NCBI GenBank assembly: GCA_023381535.1
Contig: JAMCSN010000076.1
Span: 435-10,845, forward strand
From: Bacteroidota bacterium
GTDB lineage: Bacteria > Bacteroidota > Ignavibacteria > Ignavibacteriales > Melioribacteraceae
DNA: 10,411 bases
Direction: 5' to 3'
Part shown: positions 6,168 to 10,411 of the stretch, in pieces
Numbering within the stretch: the stretch's first letter is position 1
Layout of the letters: every line of letters begins with the position of its first letter
Notes under the pieces: model-generated
The model's input: only the letters and a program-made list of their open reading frames with translations
What the model was told of the DNA's origin: nothing
Database searches by the model: none
Made by a program: the position numbers and the translations under genes

Positions 6168-7580
6168 ATGAAAATCCTAAACAAATCTCTGCTTGATACA
6201 TTTCTATATTTCTTATTTCTGACTTCTTCATTCTTTACAACAATACATTCCCAAACCCTCTCTCCGGAAAAACTTAAAAGCTACGAAGCGCTCGCATCAA
6301 AAATGGTGAGGACTGTTTTAGTAGATCAAAAAGGTTACGGTTGGCTGAAAGAACTTTGCAAAATCGGTCCGCGCTTAAGCGGTTCTGAAAAATCGATGAA
6401 AGCAATCAAATGGGCTGAAGCAAAAATGAAAGAATGCAAATTCGATTCTGTTTGGCTTGAACCGGTTATGGTACCTCATTGGGTCAGAGGGAATGTCGCG
6501 CAAGCATACATCAGCAGTTCGAAAAAATACAAGAATGAAAAATTGAAGATTCTCGCATTCGGAGGAAGTGTTGCAACTCCTAAAAAAGGAATTACCGGCG
6601 AAGTGATTGAAGTTAAAAGTCTTGACGAAGCAAAAAAACTTGGCGATAAAGCGAAAGGAAAAATTGTTTTCTACGACCGTCCGCTCGATCAAGGTACGCT
6701 TAACACGTTTCAGGCATACGGCGAAGTGGTGGATCAGAGAATGAACGGCGCTATCGAAGCAGCCAAGGTTGGCGCCGTCGCTGTGCTTGTTCGTTCGATA
6801 CAAACGAAGTACGACAATGTTCCCCACACCGGCGTGATGAATTATGAAAAGGATGTTCAGGAAATTCCAAGCGCCGCAATAGGATTTATTGATGCTGATT
6901 TCTTAAGCAAAGCAATTAAACTTGAGCCGCATCTAAAGGTTACAATTAAATTAGATTGCAAAACTTTGCCGGACGCGCAATCGTACAATGTAATTGGTCA
7001 AATCACCGGAAGCGAATTTCCGAACGATGTAATTGTTGTCGGCGGACACTGGGATAGTTGGGACCAAGGATGCGGCGCGCACGACGACGGAGCTCCAAGT
7101 CTTCAAACAATGGAGTCGCTCGATTTGTTAAATCGAATGCATCTGAAACCGAAGCGCACTATTCGCTGCGTACTTTTTATCAATGAAGAAAACGGTTTGC
7201 GCGGCGGAATCGAATACGGCAAGTATTCCGCAAATGGAAAAGATACTTATTTGGCTGCAATCGAATCTGACCGTGGAGCTTTTACGCCAAGAGGATTTTC
7301 CGTTGCTACAGATTCCCTTTCTTTGTTAAAGATGCAAAGCTGGCTGCCAATCCTCAACAAAACTTATATTGATTGGATTCGAAAAGGCGGCAGCGGCGGA
7401 GACGTAGCAGAAATAAAAAATGCAAAGGCATTGTTGGGATATGTTCCGGATGATCAGCGTTATATGGATTTGCATCATTCGGCTAATGATGTTCTGGAAG
7501 CCGTCAGTCCGCGTGAAATGGAATTAGGAACTTCTTCAATTGCTCTGATGAGTTATTTGTTGAGTGAAGAAGGTCTGTAA
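6168..7580 (+). CDS. Exported M28-family zinc metallopeptidase, carboxypeptidase Q-like
   Basis: This is a secreted or periplasmic peptidase that should remove residues from peptide ends using two zinc ions. The 470-residue protein starts with a signal peptide (hydrophobic segment about 10-25, likely cut after IHS before QTLS). A protease-associated (PA) insert at about 120-270 separates the N-terminal part from the catalytic core. Likely metal and catalytic residues are His294 in GGHWDS, Asp306 in AHDDGA, Glu340 and Glu341 in NEENG, Asp368 in ESDRG, and a His in LHHSAND (436/437). The complete set suggests an active enzyme. The layout matches carboxypeptidase Q rather than a simple aminopeptidase. 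I chose the ATG at 6168 because AAAGG lies just upstream; the GTG at 6162 overlaps that site. A hairpin terminator follows at 7603-7632. Confidence 0.9.
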   Translation: MKILNKSLLDTFLYFLFLTSSFFTTIHSQTLSPEKLKSYEALASKMVRTVLVDQKGYGWLKELCKIGPRLSGSEKSMKAIKWAEAKMKECKFDSVWLEPVMVPHWVRGNVAQAYISSSKKYKNEKLKILAFGGSVATPKKGITGEVIEVKSLDEAKKLGDKAKGKIVFYDRPLDQGTLNTFQAYGEVVDQRMNGAIEAAKVGAVAVLVRSIQTKYDNVPHTGVMNYEKDVQEIPSAAIGFIDADFLSKAIKLEPHLKVTIKLDCKTLPDAQSYNVIGQITGSEFPNDVIVVGGHWDSWDQGCGAHDDGAPSLQTMESLDLLNRMHLKPKRTIRCVLFINEENGLRGGIEYGKYSANGKDTYLAAIESDRGAFTPRGFSVATDSLSLLKMQSWLPILNKTYIDWIRKGGSGGDVAEIKNAKALLGYVPDDQRYMDLHHSANDVLEAVSPREMELGTSSIALMSYLLSEEGL

Positions 7581-7602
7581 TTTTGTGATCTACAATAAAA
7601 AG

Positions 7603-7632
7603 TGCCTCTGCAGTACAAATTATGCAGAGGCA
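7603..7632. terminator. Bidirectional intrinsic terminator between convergent genes
   Basis: TGCCTCTGCA and TGCAGAGGCA form a perfect 10-bp stem around a 10-nt loop. On the minus strand the stem is followed by CTTTTTATTG, a good U-tract, so it ends the Trp-rich protein gene. On the plus strand the following TCTTGCTCTT is weaker but can serve the peptidase gene. Confidence 0.88.
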
Positions 7633-7663
7633 TCTTGCTCTTAATCTTAATCGTAATCTGAAA

Positions 7664-8899
7664 TTATCTTCTTTTCTCTGCGCTTCTTTCAGAACCTCTT
7701 TCTGATCGACCTTGACTTCGTTCAACATTTCTTTCGCTGCGCTCGCTTCTTGGTGAAGGTCTGTCATAATTCGGTTGTCTCTGCGGTTGTGCCATTCTTT
7801 CCGGCGCCTGAGGTCTTTCATTCGAACGCGGTCTCTCATAAACTTGCGGTCTTTCTCTCAAAACTTCCCTTTGAATCTGGTTGTTCTGTTGTCTTTCAAC
7901 TCTGTCCTGGTTACGAAGTTCATTTCTGTTGATAGCCGGATTCCTCTCGGCGTCACGCCTAACATTCATATCTCTGTTCGGAGTAACGCTTCGATCTCGA
8001 TTGTTAAATTGTTCGTTGCGAATATTTCCATCACGCTGATCTGATTCGCGGCTTATTCCTTGATCCATTCTTGTGACAATCTTATCTCTCTCAAGAGATG
8101 TTCTTCCGTTGCCTCTTTTTATTTCCAGATTACTCATATCCCTTCCGCTCGTTAACTCACGCTCGGATGGTCGGTAACTTACAATTCGATTTCCTTCATT
8201 CGAACGGTATTTTCCATAATCTCCGTAGTTGTCAACAGTACGAACATCTCTTTGAGCAATTCTGGAACCGGCTCTTCTTTCAACGAACGCTCTATCAACA
8301 CCGCCGTTAACAATTCTATCCCGGTCGTAGTAATAATTGTTTCTGTATCTGGTGTTGTCAAAAATTCTAGATGTTCGGTATTCATTAACGAGATAATAGT
8401 TTACTCTATGACCGCAGAAGTGACCGTAGTCCACAAAATTCCAATAGCGGTATTGCGATCTCCATCCGATAGAAAAATGAATTCCGAAATCGATGCTGAA
8501 AGATGCGTACGGAGGAAGCGGAGCCCATCCGATGTAGTCGTCGTTGTAACGCCATTCAACCCAAGCCGGTCCCCACTGATTATCGGGTACCCAAATCCAA
8601 CCGTAATAATTGTCGTAGTACCATCTTCCGTAGTGATATGTTGCCCAGCCAAACGGTTCATCGGAATCCCAGTACCATCCGTCATCGGTCCATGCCCAGC
8701 GACCAACGGAATACGGGCGCCATTGCGCGGCTGCTCTGAAAGGACGCCAGACAACCAAGTCGCCGTCGAGTTGAATCCATTCTCCATAAGGACGCAAAGC
8801 GCTGTAAAAGAAATTTATCGAAATCCCCGGGTCAGGTTTTGCATCTAATTGTAAAGTGAAGAAGAAGATTATTGCCGCAATAATTATTTTAGTTTTCAT
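7664..8899 (-). CDS. Exported tryptophan-rich DUF6600-type protein with disordered Arg-rich tail
   Basis: This 411-residue exported protein of unknown function has a signal peptide (about 1-20, MKTKIIIAAIIFFFTLQLDA). A W/Y/G-rich core follows at about 29-130, with repeated motifs such as RPYGEW, GRWAW, GWYWD, GRWYYDNYYGW, WGPAWVEWR and IGWAPLPP. This pattern is that of DUF6600 proteins, found in many Gram-negative envelopes. From about 180 on, the chain is rich in Arg, Asn, Gln, Glu and Ser. It ends in ERP and SER repeats without hydrophobic content, so it is probably disordered. The ATG at 8899 is chosen because AGGAGG lies 7 nt upstream and the signal peptide starts there; ten more in-frame codons upstream carry no signal. 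It faces the peptidase across the terminator and is divergent from the thioredoxin-fold gene. Confidence 0.85.
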   Translation of the reverse strand: MKTKIIIAAIIFFFTLQLDAKPDPGISINFFYSALRPYGEWIQLDGDLVVWRPFRAAAQWRPYSVGRWAWTDDGWYWDSDEPFGWATYHYGRWYYDNYYGWIWVPDNQWGPAWVEWRYNDDYIGWAPLPPYASFSIDFGIHFSIGWRSQYRYWNFVDYGHFCGHRVNYYLVNEYRTSRIFDNTRYRNNYYYDRDRIVNGGVDRAFVERRAGSRIAQRDVRTVDNYGDYGKYRSNEGNRIVSYRPSERELTSGRDMSNLEIKRGNGRTSLERDKIVTRMDQGISRESDQRDGNIRNEQFNNRDRSVTPNRDMNVRRDAERNPAINRNELRNQDRVERQQNNQIQREVLRERPQVYERPRSNERPQAPERMAQPQRQPNYDRPSPRSERSERNVERSQGRSERGSERSAEKRR

Positions 8900-8938
8900 G
8901 GCAGACCTCCTAATTAGTCCACTATTCACTACACAAGG

Positions 8939-8982
8939 AATGTGCCATTAAATTCGTAATAAAAAAAGCTAAATGGAACATT
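8939..8982 (+). other. Inverted repeat followed by T-run in a divergent intergenic region
   Basis: AATGTGCCATT (8939-8949) and AATGGAACATT (8972-8982) pair at 10 of 11 positions across a 22-nt loop. The right arm runs into a tract of seven Ts (8981-8987). It lies between two divergent genes, so an operator is as plausible as an attenuator or terminator for the plus strand. Function unknown. Confidence 0.4.
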
Positions 8983-9002
8983 TTTTTATAATGAATGTTT
9001 AG

Positions 9003-9029
9003 TTGAAAAGACAACCTTTACACTATAAA
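9003..9029 (+). promoter_or_regulatory. Possible promoter of the thioredoxin-fold gene
   Basis: TTGAAA (9003-9008) and TATAAA (9024-9029) resemble -35 and -10 boxes, but the spacer is only 15 nt, shorter than the usual 17. If used, transcription would start about 40 bp before the chosen ATG. Weak call. Confidence 0.3.
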
Positions 9030-9077
9030 GTACATAGTTATTTATTGAACCAAAAATTACAAAACAAGGATAGCCGA

Positions 9078-9668
9078 ATGATTCCTCAATTTTTTCTTGA
9101 TCAGAGACCCCACAAAGGTTTGACTTACGAAGAATATCTTAGCTTGATGCAGCAACACAGCGAAGATCCAAGCATCGAAAATTTCGAAACCATAAAATTA
9201 AACCAGCAGCGAACATCAAGGATCAATAAAACTTATAATGTCGGTCAGGCATTGAAAGACATGATTGCAAAGATTACGTCCCATCAATTATGGATGGTTA
9301 TCACAGAAGATTGGTGCGGTGACTCTGCACAGAATGTTCCGTACGTCGCAAAAATAGCTGCGTGCAATCCGTTGATCGATCTTAGAATACTTCTGCGGGA
9401 CAAGAATCTCGACATCATGGATTTGTACTTAACTGAAGGGAAATCGAGAAGCATTCCGAAGCTCGTTATTTTTGATAAAGACGGCAACGAACTGGTTCAG
9501 TGGGGACCGCGACCTGCAGCGGCACAAGCGCTTGTTAATAAAAACAAGTCGGAAGGCATACCTAAAGATGAGTTTATAAAAGATCTGCATTTGTGGTACG
9601 GGCGAAATCGAGGCGAAAACTTAGAAGAAGAATTTGAAAAAATAATCGGGCAGTTGATCAATCAATAA
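9078..9668 (+). CDS. Thioredoxin-fold protein with single-cysteine active-site motif
   Basis: This is a 196-residue, probably cytosolic protein with a thioredoxin fold in about residues 55-155, of the Thioredoxin_9 type. The active-site position reads WCGDS (79-83), so only the first cysteine is present; the second position is serine. The cis-proline loop is SIPKLVIF (Pro127), followed by the expected beta-hairpin FDKDGNELVQWG. A helical N-terminal extension and a charged C-terminal helix flank the fold. One-cysteine members cannot run the normal dithiol cycle and may act by a monothiol mechanism or bind thiol ligands; this is inference. I chose the ATG at 9078 because AAGGA at 9066-9070 lies 7 nt upstream; the frame is open back to a TTG at 9003, which overlaps the possible promoter. 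No signal peptide. The stop is 1 bp from the stop of the convergent gene. Confidence 0.85.
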   Translation: MIPQFFLDQRPHKGLTYEEYLSLMQQHSEDPSIENFETIKLNQQRTSRINKTYNVGQALKDMIAKITSHQLWMVITEDWCGDSAQNVPYVAKIAACNPLIDLRILLRDKNLDIMDLYLTEGKSRSIPKLVIFDKDGNELVQWGPRPAAAQALVNKNKSEGIPKDEFIKDLHLWYGRNRGENLEEEFEKIIGQLINQ

Positions 9669-9669
9669 A

Positions 9670-10411
9670 TTACTTGTTCTGGAAAATTTTGAAATCAACG
9701 TTGAGCATTAAAGTTGAATCAACAGGCTTACCGGAATTTTGCCCGGGATGAAATTTGGTTTTCATAACTGCAGTTTGAGCTGCTTCATCACAGCCAAGAC
9801 CGATACCTTTTACAACTTCTGCTTTCGTGACTATGCCTTCTGCATTGATAACTACTTTCAAAGTGACAGTTCCTTCTAATCCGTATTTGAGCGCATGTTC
9901 AGGATAAACCAAATTATCTTCAACTGCCTTTATTCCTCCGATAGGAGACGCACATACTTCCACATCGCACGGTGATAAATTTTGTACCGCACCGACAGCT
10001 TGATTTCGTTTGCCCGCTAAATAATTTTGTGCCGGCGCAGAATAATTTGGATCGAAAGAAAAATTTTCTTGTTTCGTAATCATTCCTTTTGAGAAATAAT
10101 AAATATGCTTCAATCCCCCGTTTTCAAAATACGCGCGATCGATACCGTCTTTCATCCCTTCTCTCACTTCATACTCTTCTTTTACCAAACCGGAATCGAA
10201 ATATTCTTTCACCCATCCGTTCAAAATTCCATTATCATAATTTTTCTCGGTCATAATGTTGCCGTTCTGGTAATACCAAACGGAGTTGCCTTCCAGAATA
10301 TTGTTGGCATACGAAAGCTCCGATTGAACTTCTCCGGTTGGGTAGTAAGTCTTGACGATTCCGTTTTGAGCGAACAAGCTCACCGACAAGATCAATTGTA
10401 CTAGTATGATT
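9670..10411 (-). CDS. Exported MORN-repeat protein with TonB C-terminal domain (5' end outside window)
   Basis: The visible 246 residues begin within a signal peptide that runs in from the right edge (IILVQLILSVSLFAQ, likely cut near FAQ). The frame stays open to position 10410, so the true start is beyond the window; a TTG at 10395 is internal to the signal peptide. About four MORN-variant (YwqK-like) repeats follow, of the form YYPTGEVQSELSY, YYQNGNIMTEKNY, YFDSGLVKEEYEV and YFENGGLKHIYYF. The C-terminal 90 residues are a TonB C-terminal domain: YPEHALKYGLEGTVTLKVVI, then GIVTKAEVVKG, then the CDEAAQTAV helix and a final strand. TonB transducers need a membrane anchor and a long Pro-rich spanner; neither is evident here, so this is more likely an exported protein using the domain for binding. 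It is convergent with the thioredoxin-fold gene, with 1 bp between stops. Confidence 0.88.
   Translation of the reverse strand, partial: IILVQLILSVSLFAQNGIVKTYYPTGEVQSELSYANNILEGNSVWYYQNGNIMTEKNYDNGILNGWVKEYFDSGLVKEEYEVREGMKDGIDRAYFENGGLKHIYYFSKGMITKQENFSFDPNYSAPAQNYLAGKRNQAVGAVQNLSPCDVEVCASPIGGIKAVEDNLVYPEHALKYGLEGTVTLKVVINAEGIVTKAEVVKGIGLGCDEAAQTAVMKTKFHPGQNSGKPVDSTLMLNVDFKIFQNK

Noticed and set aside
7504..7839. 111-codon minus-strand frame rich in Arg and Lys spanning the terminator
   Set aside because: It crosses the terminator and overlaps both flanking genes in another frame. Its charge comes from the repetitive Arg codons of the DUF6600-type tail.
8252..8848. 198-codon open frame on the plus strand, antisense to the Trp-rich protein
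   Set aside because: It is a by-product of the skewed codon composition of the opposite gene; it has no ribosome-binding site or plausible protein composition.
9003..9077. Upstream TTG start adding 25 residues to the thioredoxin-fold protein
   Set aside because: It has no ribosome-binding site and overlaps a possible promoter; the ATG at 9078 has AAGGA at the right distance.

Overview
The window is a bacterial chromosomal segment. Its A/T-rich composition, small secreted proteins, DUF6266-like protein, MORN/TonB-C protein and tryptophan-rich DUF6600-type protein suggest the Bacteroidota/Ignavibacteriota (FCB) group. This placement is inferred from gene content; the window contains no rRNA or other phylogenetic marker.

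The left part (1-4534) is the promoter-proximal part of a type I-C CRISPR-Cas operon on the minus strand, in the standard order cas3 > cas5c > cas8c. The operon leaves the window at the left edge, where cas7 and the adaptation genes would be expected. No CRISPR array is present. Within cas8c, at 226 on the minus strand, a strong Shine-Dalgarno sequence precedes an in-frame ATG. This is the layout expected for the separately translated small subunit Cas11c. Cas3 (HD nuclease plus helicase) would degrade the target, and Cas5c, Cas8c, Cas11c and the off-window Cas7 would form the surveillance complex. In I-C systems Cas5c also cuts the pre-crRNA, but here two of the three positions linked to that activity are altered.

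The middle part (4535-5379) has no convincing gene. It holds the upstream region of the cas operon, with two small perfect dyads. It also holds a roughly 271-bp element bounded by 22-bp inverted repeats and filled with hairpins (4906-5176), and a three-copy 11-bp tandem repeat (5284-5316).

The right part (5380-10411) looks like ordinary chromosome. It contains a DUF6266-like protein of unknown role, an exported M28 peptidase of the carboxypeptidase Q type, and a hairpin terminator. After the terminator come an exported Trp-rich DUF6600-type protein (minus) and a divergent thioredoxin-fold protein (plus). The last gene is an exported MORN/TonB-C protein on the minus strand, convergent with the thioredoxin gene and cut by the right edge.
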